Assembly (NCBI RefSeq): GCF_020037025.1
Contig: NZ_JAIQLH010000059.1
Location: forward strand, 1-64,000
Direction: 5' to 3'
DNA: 64,000 nt
From: Streptomyces huiliensis
GTDB lineage: Bacteria > Actinomycetota > Actinomycetes > Streptomycetales > Streptomycetaceae
Below the pieces are notes generated by a model, which worked only from the letters and a program-made list of their open reading frames with translations, had not been told where the DNA came from and searched no databases. Of this stretch, positions 9,720 to 17,876 are shown piece by piece (position 1 is the stretch's first letter; every line of letters begins with the position of its first letter). The position numbers were made by a program, and so were the translations under genes.

Positions 9720-10580
9720 GTGACTGACTTTGACGCGCGCCTCACCCGCCCCGCCGGCATCCGCTCCCTCCGCCTCGGTGACACCAAGGTCACCTACGTG
9801 CCCGACGGCCTGGTCCAGCTGTCGCCGCGCGGCTGGCTGCCCGCCACGACGGACGAGGTGTGGGCCGCCCACCCCGAGTACCTCGACGCCGACGGCTACC
9901 TCGTGGGCGGTGTCGGCGGCCTGCTGGTGGAACACGGCGACCGCGCCCTGCTGATCGATGCCGGCTTCGGCCCCGTCGCGGTGCCGGCCGTGCCCGGCAG
10001 GCCCATCGGACGGATCGAGGGCGGCACGCTCTTCGACCACCTCACCGCCCTCGGGCGCCCGCCGGCCACCCTGGAGGCGGTCGCCATCACCCACCTCCAC
10101 GGCGACCACGTCGGCTGGTCACCGCGGCTGGCCGCCGCCGGTGTGACCCACCTGGTCGCCGAGCCGGAGTGGAAGCAGCGCCACCTCGCCGCCGAGCACG
10201 GCGTGCCCGCGGAGGCGCTGACCGCCATGGCCTCCGACCTGCGCACGGTCACCGACGGCGAGGAGATCTTCCCGGGCGTCCGCGCCCACTTCACCCCCGG
10301 CCACACGGTCGGCCACGCCGCCTACGTCATCACCGGCGGCGGCCGCCGCCTGGTCGCCTTCGGCGACGCGATGCACTCCCCGCTCCAGGTCGCCCACCCC
10401 GACTGGTCCGCCGTCGTCGACCACGACCCCGCCCAGTCCGCGGTCTTCCGCCGCGACCTCGTCACCCAGCTCTCCGAGCCCGACACCCTCGGCTTCGGCA
10501 TCCACTTCGCCGACGTCCCCTTCGGCCGCGCCCGCCGGACGGCGGACGGCGGGGTGGCGTGGGAGGCGGTGGACGAGTGA
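9720..10580 (+). CDS. MBL-fold metallohydrolase
   Basis: A 286-residue metallo-beta-lactamase-superfamily enzyme. The metal-binding HLHGDH motif (H125, H127, D129, H130) follows strand AVAIT; TPGHTVGHA supplies the next histidine and AFGDAMH the bridging aspartate. This type resembles lactonase/hydrolase members such as AHL lactonases, but the substrate is not evident. GTG 9720 has no ribosome site and sits just after the lon hairpin. The 3' end converges on the DUF6247 gene. Confidence 0.88.
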   Translation: MTDFDARLTRPAGIRSLRLGDTKVTYVPDGLVQLSPRGWLPATTDEVWAAHPEYLDADGYLVGGVGGLLVEHGDRALLIDAGFGPVAVPAVPGRPIGRIEGGTLFDHLTALGRPPATLEAVAITHLHGDHVGWSPRLAAAGVTHLVAEPEWKQRHLAAEHGVPAEALTAMASDLRTVTDGEEIFPGVRAHFTPGHTVGHAAYVITGGGRRLVAFGDAMHSPLQVAHPDWSAVVDHDPAQSAVFRRDLVTQLSEPDTLGFGIHFADVPFGRARRTADGGVAWEAVDE

Positions 10581-10611
10581 GGTGAGGAACGCGTCCCCTG
10601 CGCTCCCTGCC

Positions 10612-10974
10612 TCACCCACCGGCCACCGCGGACCGGGCCTCCTCGTAGACGGCCAGGCAGACGTCCATGGCATCCCGCCACCCCGGATCATCGCGATCGA
10701 GACCGTTGGCCGCGGCCGGCGCCGCACGGTAGCGGGCGGCCAGGAGCGGCCGGCGCTCGATCTCGACCTCGGTGGCCCACTTCTCCTGGAAGAACCGGAT
10801 CGGCTGGAACGAGCCGTCCTGCGTGGCCGCGGTGAAGGCCGCGTCCCGGTCGGCCAGGAACTCGGCCATGCGGGACGGAGCCACCCGCGCGAGCGCCGCG
10901 CGGAGCGCGGGGAAGGTCGTGTCCGGCCGTGGGACGAGCGCGGGTGGCGGCCGTTCGTCGCGCCCTGCGGGCAT
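10612..10974 (-). CDS. DUF6247 family protein
   Basis: A 120-residue protein with the pattern FPALRAALARVAPSRMAEFLADRDAAF followed by PIRFFQEKWATEVEIERRP, typical of the DUF6247 proteins common in Streptomyces and often near toxin-like or regulatory genes. The function is unknown. ATG 10974 is preceded by GGAGGG with short spacing; a further upstream start (11064) would add only Pro/Arg low-complexity sequence. It is divergent from the Uma2 gene. Confidence 0.75.
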   Translation of the reverse strand: MPAGRDERPPPALVPRPDTTFPALRAALARVAPSRMAEFLADRDAAFTAATQDGSFQPIRFFQEKWATEVEIERRPLLAARYRAAPAAANGLDRDDPGWRDAMDVCLAVYEEARSAVAGG

Positions 10975-11126
10975 GGGCCCTCCGTCTGTTGGGCGTGGAG
11001 GGGGAGGATAGCGCCCGCGCGGAGGTGGGGAACGGTCCTGGCGGACGAGTGACGCGCTCGTCATCGGCGGCGTTGTGCAGCGTGACCGTCCGCGCCGCGC
11101 GGCGGCGGAGGGAAGGACGGTGAGCG

Positions 11127-11678
11127 GTGACCGCCGAGCCGAGTCTGGACACGCTGTTCGCGTGGCTGGAGAGCCTGCCCGTACCCGAGGGCTGGAAGGT
11201 GGAGATCGTCCAAGGAGGCGTCTCCTTCTGGCCGCAGCGGGACAACCACTGGGACCTCACCGCCAATGTCATCGATCAACTCCGCAGGGGATTCCCCCGC
11301 CGACGGCTGCGGTCGGACGTCCGCATCGACTTTCCCGGCCACCTGAACGGCTTCGCGGCGGACGTCGTCCTCCTGAAGGAGGACGCGGAGAAGAACGCCA
11401 AGGGCCGCTGGAAGTACCAGGACGTCGCGTTCGTCGCCGAGGTGATCTCCAAGGACACCGCGCGGAACGACTACGGGCCCAAGAAGGACGCCTACGCGGC
11501 GGCCGGAGTTCCCGTGCTCCTCATCGTCGACCCGTACACGGGGCTCTGCCACGTCTACCGGGACCCGAAGGACGGGGCGTACCGCCTGGAGCCGGCCGTG
11601 AAGTTCGGCGAGTCGGTCGATCTGACAAACACGGTCGTCGGACTCGCCCTCGACACGGCGGAGTTCGCCTTCGAGTGA
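11127..11678 (+). CDS. Uma2-family (DUF820) PD-(D/E)xK nuclease-fold protein
   Basis: A 183-residue protein. The nuclease-like core is visible as GFAADVVLL (Asp), then VAFVAEVISKDT (E-x-S/x-K) and YAAAGVPVLLIVDP, the restriction-endonuclease fold of Uma2 proteins. These are abundant in streptomycetes and cyanobacteria with no settled role. The start is GTG 11127 after a purine-rich region (GGAGGGAAGG). It is divergent from the DUF6247 gene and convergent with the methyltransferase gene, with only 14 bp between stops. Confidence 0.85.
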   Translation: MTAEPSLDTLFAWLESLPVPEGWKVEIVQGGVSFWPQRDNHWDLTANVIDQLRRGFPRRRLRSDVRIDFPGHLNGFAADVVLLKEDAEKNAKGRWKYQDVAFVAEVISKDTARNDYGPKKDAYAAAGVPVLLIVDPYTGLCHVYRDPKDGAYRLEPAVKFGESVDLTNTVVGLALDTAEFAFE

Positions 11679-11692
11679 GCCGCCGGGCCCCC

Positions 11693-12520
11693 TCAGCCCG
11701 TCGTCCGTGCCAGGAACAGTCCGGTCGTCACCGTCAGGTCGACGTGCCCGCCGTGGGTGCCGACGATGCGGGCGACCTCGGTGAGCAGCCGGCGGCGGGT
11801 GTCGGGCGGCTGGACGCGGTAGAAGGACAGGGAGGTCAGGAGGGCGGTGAAGTCGGTGGTGGTGGGGGTGTGGGACGTGGTGTAGACGCGGTGGGCGGGG
11901 TCGGTGAAGCCGGGGTCCGTGCGGAGTCTCGTCGCCACCCAGGCGTACTCGCCGTGGTCCGGCTCGCTCGGCGGCTCGTCGAAGAGCGAGTGCGAGGGAC
12001 GCTCGGGCAGGAACCGGTCGTGGACGGCAGTCAGTTCGTGCCGGAGGGGCTCGTCGGTGACGTACCAGTCGTTCCGGAAGATCGCGAGCGTGCCGCCGGG
12101 GCGGAGCGCGGAACGGGCGCGTGACCAGCCGGTCTCCGGGTCGATCCAGTGCCACGCCTGGGCCGAGAACAGCAGCCCGAAGCGGCGGCCGGCGGGGTCC
12201 CAGGTCTCGAACTCGCCCTCCTCCACGATGATCCCGGGGTCGCCGGCGCAGTGCCGGGCCAGAGCCGCGGCCATCCGCGGGTCAGGCTCGACCGCCGTCA
12301 CCCGCACCCCGTGCGCGGCGAACGCCAGGGTCGCCTTCCCGGTGCCCGCGCCGACCTCCAGCGCTTCCAGCGCCTCCACGCGGCCGTCCGCGCCGCGCCG
12401 CGCGTAGTCCAGGACGTCCGTGAACAGCCGGTCGGGGTACGCGGGCCGGCCCGCGTCGTACTCCTCGACGGCCTCGCCGAAGACCTTCCGAAGGGTGCGG
12501 TCCACATCGCTGCGTGCCAT
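11693..12520 (-). CDS. Class I SAM-dependent methyltransferase
   Basis: A 275-residue enzyme. Motif I is [17 protein letters not shown] (around residue 52), followed by [10 protein letters not shown] (acidic strand-2 end) and [12 protein letters not shown], the pattern of the UbiE/Methyltransf_11 group. The N-terminal [20 protein letters not shown] is also typical. The substrate is unknown. Start ATG 12520. It is divergent from the aldo/keto reductase, with a 16-bp palindrome between them. Confidence 0.85.
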   Translation of the reverse strand: MARSDVDRTLRKVFGEAVEEYDAGRPAYPDRLFTDVLDYARRGADGRVEALEALEVGAGTGKATLAFAAHGVRVTAVEPDPRMAAALARHCAGDPGIIVEEGEFETWDPAGRRFGLLFSAQAWHWIDPETGWSRARSALRPGGTLAIFRNDWYVTDEPLRHELTAVHDRFLPERPSHSLFDEPPSEPDHGEYAWVATRLRTDPGFTDPAHRVYTTSHTPTTTDFTALLTSLSFYRVQPPDTRRRLLTEVARIVGTHGGHVDLTVTTGLFLARTTG

Positions 12521-12577
12521 GGCGGCACTTTACGGGGTCGGGGCTAAGGGGCGTGTCAGGGACGGTGGTTGTCTCCT

Positions 12578-12593
12578 GGGTACCGTGGTACCC
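12578..12593. promoter_or_regulatory. 16-bp palindrome between divergent genes
   Basis: GGGTACC-GT-GGTACCC is a perfect inverted repeat with a 2-bp centre, 58 bp upstream of the methyltransferase start and 62 bp upstream of the reductase start. It is a good operator candidate for a dimeric repressor; the regulator is not evident in the immediate neighbourhood. Confidence 0.5.
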
Positions 12594-12654
12594 GAGTGCG
12601 TGGTGCGGCGTCCGTCGCTGGGCCGCGCCCCGGCCGTGTGAGGAGCGTGTGCGT

Positions 12655-13659
12655 GTGAAGTACCGCAGACTGGGCGAAGCCGGCCCTGAGGTCTCGGCCG
12701 TGGGGCTCGGCTGCATGGGCATGTCGGTCGCCTACGGGACCCCCGACGACGCCGAGTCGCTCCGCACTCTCGACCACGCCCTCGATCTGGGCGTCACGCT
12801 GCTGGACACGGCGGACGCCTACGGGTGCGGCGCCAACGAGGAGCTGCTGGGCCGGTGGCTGCGGCGCCGCGGCGCGGAGGACCGGGAACGCCTCGTGCTC
12901 GCCACGAAGTTCGGGCTCCGGCACGATCCGGCGACCGGCCGCGTCGACGCCGTGGACACCTCGGCGGCGTACGTCCGCACCGCCTGCGACGCGTCGCTGC
13001 GCCGGCTGGGCACCGACCGGATCGACCTCTACTACGCCCACCGCCGCGACCCGGCGACGCCGGTGGAGGAGACCGTCGGCGCCCTGGCGGAGCTGGTGGC
13101 GGCGGGCAAGGTGCGCTGGATCGGGCTGAGCGAGGTCGGCCCGGAGACCCTGCGCCGGGCGCACGCCGTCCACCCCGTGAGCGCGGTGCAGATGGAGTAC
13201 TCGCTGTTCACCCGCGACGCCGTGGAGGACGGGCTGCTGGACGTCTGCCGCGAGCTGGGCATCGCCGTAGTGGCCTACTCGCCGCTCGGCCGCGGCATGC
13301 TCACCGGCACCCTGGCGTCGCGCGACGACCTGGCCGAACACGACAACCGCAGGCGCTGGCCGCGCTTCTCGGACGAGAACTTCGGTCCCAACCTGGCGCT
13401 GGTCGAGGCGGTGCGGCGGGTCGCCGCGGAGATCGGCTGCACGCCCGGGCAGGCGGCGCTCGCCTGGCTGCTCGGCCGGGGCGACGACGTCGTGCCCATC
13501 CCCGGCACGAAGAAGCGGCGCTATCTCGCGGAGAACGCCGCCGCCGCGGACCTCGTCCTCACCGCCGCGCAGACCGCCCTCCTCGACCGGGCCGTGCCAC
13601 CGGCGGCGGTCGCCGGGGGACGTTACCCGGAGCAGGCGCTGCGGCGGCTGGGGCACTGA
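12655..13659 (+). CDS. Aldo/keto reductase (AKR13-like)
   Basis: A 334-residue NADPH-dependent TIM-barrel reductase. The catalytic tetrad region shows LLDTADAYG (D51, Y56), TKFG (K85) and LYYAHRRDP (His), and the cofactor region [18 protein letters not shown]. The start is one of two closely spaced GTGs; GTG 12655 is preferred because GAGGAGC lies about 8 nt upstream, and GTG 12649 is possible. It is likely a single gene under the palindrome-containing promoter, with a physiological role in carbonyl detoxification or secondary metabolism. Convergent with the acetyltransferase gene. Confidence 0.9.
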   Translation: MKYRRLGEAGPEVSAVGLGCMGMSVAYGTPDDAESLRTLDHALDLGVTLLDTADAYGCGANEELLGRWLRRRGAEDRERLVLATKFGLRHDPATGRVDAVDTSAAYVRTACDASLRRLGTDRIDLYYAHRRDPATPVEETVGALAELVAAGKVRWIGLSEVGPETLRRAHAVHPVSAVQMEYSLFTRDAVEDGLLDVCRELGIAVVAYSPLGRGMLTGTLASRDDLAEHDNRRRWPRFSDENFGPNLALVEAVRRVAAEIGCTPGQAALAWLLGRGDDVVPIPGTKKRRYLAENAAAADLVLTAAQTALLDRAVPPAAVAGGRYPEQALRRLGH

Positions 13660-13667
13660 GGGGCCCG

Positions 13668-14315
13668 CTACCCACGGCCCGGAGCCGCGGCCTCCAGTTC
13701 GTCGACCGTGCCCGACATGACGGTCCTGACGTGCCGGGTGAGGTGCTCCAGCGGCCAGTCCCACCAGGCGACATCGAGCAGCCGGGCGATGTCCTCGGGC
13801 GCGTACCGGTAGCGGATGACCCTGGCCGGGTTGCCGCCGACGACCGCGTAGTCCGGGACGTCGTCCACGACGACCGACCCGGAGGCGATGATCGCCCCGT
13901 GCCCGATGCGGACGCCGGGCATCACCAGCGAGCGGTAGCCGAACCACACGTCGTGCCCCACCACGGTGTCGCCCCGGCCGGGCAGCCCGGTGATCAGGTC
14001 GAAGTGCTCGGACCACGAGCCGCCCATGATGGGGAAGGGGAACGTCGAGGGGCCGTCCATCCGGTGGTTGGCCCCGTTCATCACGAACCGCGTGCCCTCG
14101 CCCAGGGCGCAGAACCTGCCGATCACCAGCCTCTCCGGGCCGTAGTGGTACAGCACGTTCCGGGTCTCGAAGGCCGTCGGGTCGTCCGGGTCGTCGTAGT
14201 ACGAGAACTCCCCGACCTCGATCAACGGCGAGGTCACCAGCGGCTTCAGCAGCACCACCCGCGACTGGCCGGGCATCGGGTGGAGCACGGTGGGATCTGC
14301 GGGAACGTCGGGCAT
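13668..14315 (-). CDS. Vat/CatB-type xenobiotic O-acetyltransferase
   Basis: A 215-residue left-handed beta-helix acetyltransferase. It shows FCALGEGTRFVMNGANHRMDG (with the catalytic-type histidine in NHRMDG), TVVGHDVWFGYRSLVMPGVRIGHGAIIASGSVVVDDVPDYAVVGGNPA and the hexapeptide repeats of the streptogramin A acetyltransferase (Vat)/CatB group, which use acetyl-CoA. It could inactivate an antibiotic or modify a metabolite; the true substrate cannot be read. Start ATG 14315, with GAGAGGG 11 nt upstream. Divergent from a small GntR regulator. Confidence 0.88.
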   Translation of the reverse strand: MPDVPADPTVLHPMPGQSRVVLLKPLVTSPLIEVGEFSYYDDPDDPTAFETRNVLYHYGPERLVIGRFCALGEGTRFVMNGANHRMDGPSTFPFPIMGGSWSEHFDLITGLPGRGDTVVGHDVWFGYRSLVMPGVRIGHGAIIASGSVVVDDVPDYAVVGGNPARVIRYRYAPEDIARLLDVAWWDWPLEHLTRHVRTVMSGTVDELEAAAPGRG

Positions 14316-14473
14316 GGCGGGTCATCCCTCTCACATACGGCGGACCGGACCGCCTCATGGTCACAAACGTCGGCAGGGTGGGGGCGGCGCTACGCGTGCG
14401 CGAGGGGCGCGGCGGGGGCGGCCCGCGCCGCTCGGGCGTCCTCGGGGCGGGCCGGTGCCCTATGTTCACGGTC

Positions 14474-14734
14474 ATGGCAGGTGAGCAGGGCGCGGCGCCC
14501 GTCGATCCGACCAGGCCGGTCTACGTCTACATGCAGGTCGCGGACCACATCGCCGCCCGTGTCGGCGCGGGTGAACTCCCGCCGGGGGCGCGGCTCCCCG
14601 GGGAACGCGACCTGGCGGAGGAGTACGGCGTCGCCGTCGGGTCCGTGCGGCGGGCCGTGCGGGAGCTGCGCGAGCGGGGGCTGTTGGTGACGTTGCCCGC
14701 CAAGGGGACGTTCGTGGTCCGCCCGGAGGGATGA
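14474..14734 (+). CDS. Short GntR-family regulator
   Basis: An 86-residue winged-helix protein with VADHIAARVGAGELPPGARLPGERDLAEEYGV and a complete GntR wing (GLLVTLPAKGTFVV), but no effector-binding domain, as in minimal YtrA-like members. TATGTT (14461-14466) fits a -10 element whose transcript would begin at the ATG at 14474, so the mRNA looks leaderless. An ATG at 14462 is the alternative start. It is divergent from the Vat-like acetyltransferase. The stop codon lies inside an 18-bp tandem repeat. Confidence 0.8.
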   Translation: MAGEQGAAPVDPTRPVYVYMQVADHIAARVGAGELPPGARLPGERDLAEEYGVAVGSVRRAVRELRERGLLVTLPAKGTFVVRPEG

Positions 14735-14778
14735 GGCCGCACGGAGGGATGAGGCCGCACGGAGGGATGAGGCCGCTC
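14725..14778. repeat. Three tandem 18-bp repeats
   Basis: The unit GGAGGGATGAGGCCGCAC occurs at 14725-14742 and 14743-14760 identically and at 14761-14778 with one change. The first copy contains the GntR stop codon. Each unit holds a purine-rich GGAGGG directly abutting ATG, so it is unlikely to start translation efficiently. Confidence 0.95.
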
Positions 14779-14955
14779 GGGCGGGCGGTGTCCGCGGGGC
14801 GTCGCGGGACTGTGAGAACTGCGTCACAGCATCTCGGATCCCTTTCACGGAACCGGTGCCTCCGCGCGAGAGTGAGCGGGCCCGGCGGACGCCGGGCGTA
14901 CGCCGTGGCCGCGGCGGCCGACAGCGGGCCGCCGGGCCGGAAAGCAGAGGTTCCC

Positions 14956-15414
14956 TTGTCGCGTTCGCGATCCACAGCCCGTCTGGTCACCGTCGCCGCC
15001 TGCGGCGCGGTGCTGGCGTCCGTCGTCGCGCCCGCCGCGGTGGCGGCGCAGCAGGGCGCGGCCGCTCGCCCGGCCGTCGTGTTCGGCAAGATCCAGTACG
15101 ACAGCCCGGGGCGCGACGACCGCTCGAACCGCAGCCTGAACGCCGAGTGGGTCACCGTCACCAACACCGGCAAGAAGGCCGTGGACCTCAGCCGCTGGAC
15201 GCTCACCGACAACGAGCGCCACACCTACCGCTTCGGCAAACTGCGCCTCGCCGCCCACGCCTCCGTCCGCGTGCACACCGGCTCCGGCCGCGACTCCGCC
15301 GCCGACGTGTACCAGAACCAGCGCACCTACGTCTGGAACAACGACCGCGACAAAGCCACCCTGCGGGACGCCGGCGGCCGCGTCGTCGCCACTGCCGCCT
15401 GGGGCCGTCGCTGA
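14956..15414 (+). CDS. Secreted lamin-tail-domain protein
   Basis: A 152-residue exported protein. The Sec signal peptide comprises a basic n-region (SRSRSTARL), the hydrophobic stretch VTVAACGAVLASVVAPAAV and likely cleavage after AVAA. The mature part is one lamin-tail domain: IQYDSPGRDDRSNRSLNAEW, VTVTNTGKKAVDLSRWTLTD, and RVHTGSGR then VYQNQRTYVWNNDRDKATLRD. Such domains are found in extracellular or cell-surface proteins of unclear role. The start is TTG 14956, with AGAGG 5 nt upstream; longer readings run into the 18-bp tandem repeats. A hairpin terminator follows. Confidence 0.85.
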   Translation: MSRSRSTARLVTVAACGAVLASVVAPAAVAAQQGAAARPAVVFGKIQYDSPGRDDRSNRSLNAEWVTVTNTGKKAVDLSRWTLTDNERHTYRFGKLRLAAHASVRVHTGSGRDSAADVYQNQRTYVWNNDRDKATLRDAGGRVVATAAWGRR

Positions 15415-15437
15415 CCGACGCGCGTGCGCGAGCACAC

Positions 15438-15464
15438 CGCCGGCTCCGGGTTCCGGAGCCGGCG
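15438..15464. terminator. Bidirectional hairpin terminator
   Basis: A perfect 12-bp stem CGCCGGCTCCGG / CCGGAGCCGGCG with a GTT loop lies between the convergent lamin-tail and LysE genes and should serve both. There is no U-tract, as is usual in Streptomyces. Confidence 0.8.
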
Positions 15465-15471
15465 GGCGCGC

Positions 15472-16119
15472 TCAGCCCTCGACGGCCATCCGCACGCCGA
15501 GCGCCACCAGCACCCCGCCCGAGACCTGTTCCAGCCGCCTGCGCACCCGCTCCCGCGCGATCACCGCCCGCATCCGGCCGACGAACCACACGTACAGCCC
15601 GTAGTACCCCACCTCGAACACCGCCCAGATCGCCGCCAGCACCACCATCGCCGGCAGGTGCGGCACCCCGTCCGGGACGAACTGCGGCAGGAACGACATC
15701 GCGAACACCGCCGCCTTCGGGTTCGCCAGGTTGCACAGCAGGCCCGCCCGGTACGCGGACCAGCCGGAACGTTTCTCCGACGGCTGCGGCGCGCCCGTCT
15801 CCTCCGCGCCCTCCATCGCCGTACCGCGACCACGGCCCCGCCTCGCCTCCAGCAGCGCCCTGACCCCGAACGTCACCAGCACCCCGGCCCCGACGATCCG
15901 CATCACGTCGTACGCCACCTCGGACGCCGCCAGCAGCGCCGTCAGTCCGCACGCGGCGGCCACGCCCCAGACGAAGACCCCGGTCTCGTTCCCGAGCACC
16001 GTCAGGAACCCCGCCCGCCTGCTGCGCAACGACTGCCGGATGATCAGCATCGTGCCGGGTCCGGGGGAGGCGGCGATCAGCAGGCAGGCCCCGAGGAAGG
16101 GCAGGAGCGTGGTGAGCAT
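15472..16119 (-). CDS. LysE/RhtB-family amino-acid exporter
   Basis: A 215-residue inner-membrane protein with about six hydrophobic segments. The family signature is ASPGPGTMLIIRQSLRSRRAG near the N-terminus and GLLCNLANPKAAVFAMSFLPQF in the middle. LysE/RhtB proteins export amino acids or derivatives; the substrate is unknown. Start ATG 16119, 4 bp after the stop of the upstream MerR gene, so the two form an operon. Confidence 0.9.
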   Translation of the reverse strand: MLTTLLPFLGACLLIAASPGPGTMLIIRQSLRSRRAGFLTVLGNETGVFVWGVAAACGLTALLAASEVAYDVMRIVGAGVLVTFGVRALLEARRGRGRGTAMEGAEETGAPQPSEKRSGWSAYRAGLLCNLANPKAAVFAMSFLPQFVPDGVPHLPAMVVLAAIWAVFEVGYYGLYVWFVGRMRAVIARERVRRRLEQVSGGVLVALGVRMAVEG

Positions 16120-16123
16120 GGGG

Positions 16124-16612
16124 TCATTGTGCGGGAGGGGTCAGGGCGGGTGCCAGGGAATAGCGGCCGGCACCGGCCGTCCGGTCGCCGTAGTCGGGCC
16201 GGTCGCCGCATCCGGGCGGCGGGCCGAATCCGGGCCGCGCGCCGTCCGCCCCCGGGGCCTCCAGCCCCGACCGGTCGATCATCTCCTGCAACAGCTCCAG
16301 CGCCGCGCCTAGTTCGGCCATCGTCCCCCGGATCCGGTCGCGTTCCGCCAGCACCTCCTCCGCCAGCGGTGAGCAGTCGGGCAGCACCAGCGCCTCGTCC
16401 CCGGCCGTGCACGGCAGCACCGCCGCGATGGTGGCCGTACCCAACCCCGCCGCCAGCAGGGTGCGGACGTCGCGGACGGTCCGGACGGCGTCCTCGCCGT
16501 ACTCGCGGTAGCCGCTCGGCCGGCGCTCCGGACGCAGCAGGCCCTGCTCCTCGTAGTAGCGCAGGGCCCGCGGGCTGACGCCCGAACGCCGTGCCAGTTC
16601 TCCGATGCGCAA
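16124..16612 (-). CDS. MerR-family transcriptional regulator
   Basis: A 162-residue regulator. The N-terminal winged helix is MRIGELARRSGVSPRALRYYE followed by GYREYGEDAVRTVRDV. A coiled dimerisation helix spans about 80-118, and the tail is Gly/Pro/Arg-rich and disordered. The tail has a few cysteines (PCTAGDE, PDCSP, PGCGD) but no clear metal-binding pattern. It is the first gene of an operon with the LysE exporter and is divergent from a 6PGDH-fold reductase whose promoter has the long 19-bp spacer typical of MerR targets. Confidence 0.9.
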   Translation of the reverse strand: MRIGELARRSGVSPRALRYYEEQGLLRPERRPSGYREYGEDAVRTVRDVRTLLAAGLGTATIAAVLPCTAGDEALVLPDCSPLAEEVLAERDRIRGTMAELGAALELLQEMIDRSGLEAPGADGARPGFGPPPGCGDRPDYGDRTAGAGRYSLAPALTPPAQ

Positions 16613-16633
16613 TGCGGCTCCCCACTCGGCGAG

Positions 16634-16664
16634 TTGACTCTCACGTCGACGTCAGGGTTTAGCT
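16634..16664 (+). promoter_or_regulatory. MerR-type promoter, leaderless start
   Basis: TTGACT (16634-16639) and TTAGCT (16659-16664) are separated by 19 bp, with the palindrome ACGTCGACGT (16643-16652) inside the spacer. This is the classic architecture of promoters untwisted by MerR activators. The predicted transcript begins at about 16671, so the ATG at 16672 would be leaderless. Confidence 0.65.
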
Positions 16665-16671
16665 TCGCGGC

Positions 16672-17625
16672 ATGGCGATTCATTCCCCCGGTCAAGTCCC
16701 CGGTCGAGTCCCCGATCCCGTCCTCGACCACTCCGACACCACCTCCCACACCACCTCCCACACCACCCCCGTCACCGTCCTCGGCATGGGCCCCATGGGC
16801 CGCGCCCTCGCCGGCGCGCTGCTCGCCGCCGGCCACCCCGTGACCGTCTGGAACCGCACCCCCGGCCGCGCCGGCGAGCTCGTCGGACGCGGCGCCGTGG
16901 AAGCCGAGTCGGCCCGGTCGGCGATCGCCGCGTCCCCCCTCGTCATCGTGTGCGTGATCGACTACGCCGCGGTGGACGCGATCGTCCGCCCGGCCGCCGA
17001 CGCGCTGCGCGGCCGGACGCTGGTCAACCTCACCGCCGACTCGCCCGACCGGGCCCGGGCCACCGCCGCCTGGGCCGCCGAGCACGGCGTCGGCTACCTG
17101 GACGGATCCATCCTGACGCCCGCGACGTCGATCGGCACCGACGCCGCCACCCTCATCTACAGCGGACCGGAGGAGGAGTTCGCCGCGCACCGGGCCGCCC
17201 TGGCCGCCCTCGGCGGCCGCTCCGACCACCTCGGCACCGACCCCGGCCGTGCCGCCGCGTTCGACGTCGCGGTGCTGGACTTCGCCTGGACGGCGGTGAG
17301 CGGCTACCTCCACGGCCTGGCCCTGGCCCGGGCCGAAGGCATCACGGCCGCGCAACTCCTGCCGTACTCCCAGGGCATCGTGTCGCTGCTGGGCCACATC
17401 GTGCCGCTGTACGCGGAGCGGGCCGACACGGACAACCACGCGGGCGACGTCTCGAACGTCACCTCCATCGCGGCCGGCATCGAACACGTCCTCCACGCCT
17501 CGGCCGCGCGCGGACTGGACACCGGCGTCCTGGACGCGGCCCTCGCCGTCGCCCGCCGGGCGATCGCCGAGGGGCACGGCCGGGACGACTTCTCGCGCGT
17601 CGTGGACACCGTGCGCAAGGGCTGA
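16672..17625 (+). CDS. NAD(P)-dependent 6PGDH-fold oxidoreductase (imine-reductase-like), second copy
   Basis: A 317-residue protein. A Thr/His-rich N-terminal extension (1-32, with SHTTSHTT repeats) precedes VTVLGMGPMG, VWNRTPGR, LVIVCVIDYAAVD and LVNLTADSP, and a helical C-terminal domain follows. It parallels the reductase at 4998-5873 throughout. Its promoter is of MerR type and it is divergent from a MerR gene, so it is probably induced by the ligand of that regulator. The substrate is unknown. A downstream in-frame start could remove the repetitive N-terminus. Confidence 0.87.
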   Translation: MAIHSPGQVPGRVPDPVLDHSDTTSHTTSHTTPVTVLGMGPMGRALAGALLAAGHPVTVWNRTPGRAGELVGRGAVEAESARSAIAASPLVIVCVIDYAAVDAIVRPAADALRGRTLVNLTADSPDRARATAAWAAEHGVGYLDGSILTPATSIGTDAATLIYSGPEEEFAAHRAALAALGGRSDHLGTDPGRAAAFDVAVLDFAWTAVSGYLHGLALARAEGITAAQLLPYSQGIVSLLGHIVPLYAERADTDNHAGDVSNVTSIAAGIEHVLHASAARGLDTGVLDAALAVARRAIAEGHGRDDFSRVVDTVRKG

Positions 17626-17876
17626 ACCGGTCCCGGGAACCGCGCTTTTCCCCCGGAAGGATGGGTTCCGGTGACAGAAAGGCGGCGGACGGCTCGGCTC
17701 CGCCTTAGGAACGTCCCGTTCCGCCCCGCTCCGGCCCTTCCCCCGGACCGGCCGAAAAGTGCCCGCGGAATACCCCTCCCCATTGTCCGGCCGTCCGGCT
17801 GCCGCTTGCATGTCCCTGCCTTGCAGCAGTTCGACGTCAGCGGTTCGACCACCCGGCAAGTACGGAGGGGGAGACC

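Noticed and set aside
14731..14955. N-terminal extension of the lamin-tail protein from the tandem repeats
   Set aside because: It would place a 75-residue repeat-derived tract before a clear signal peptide; TTG 14956 with AGAGG fits better.
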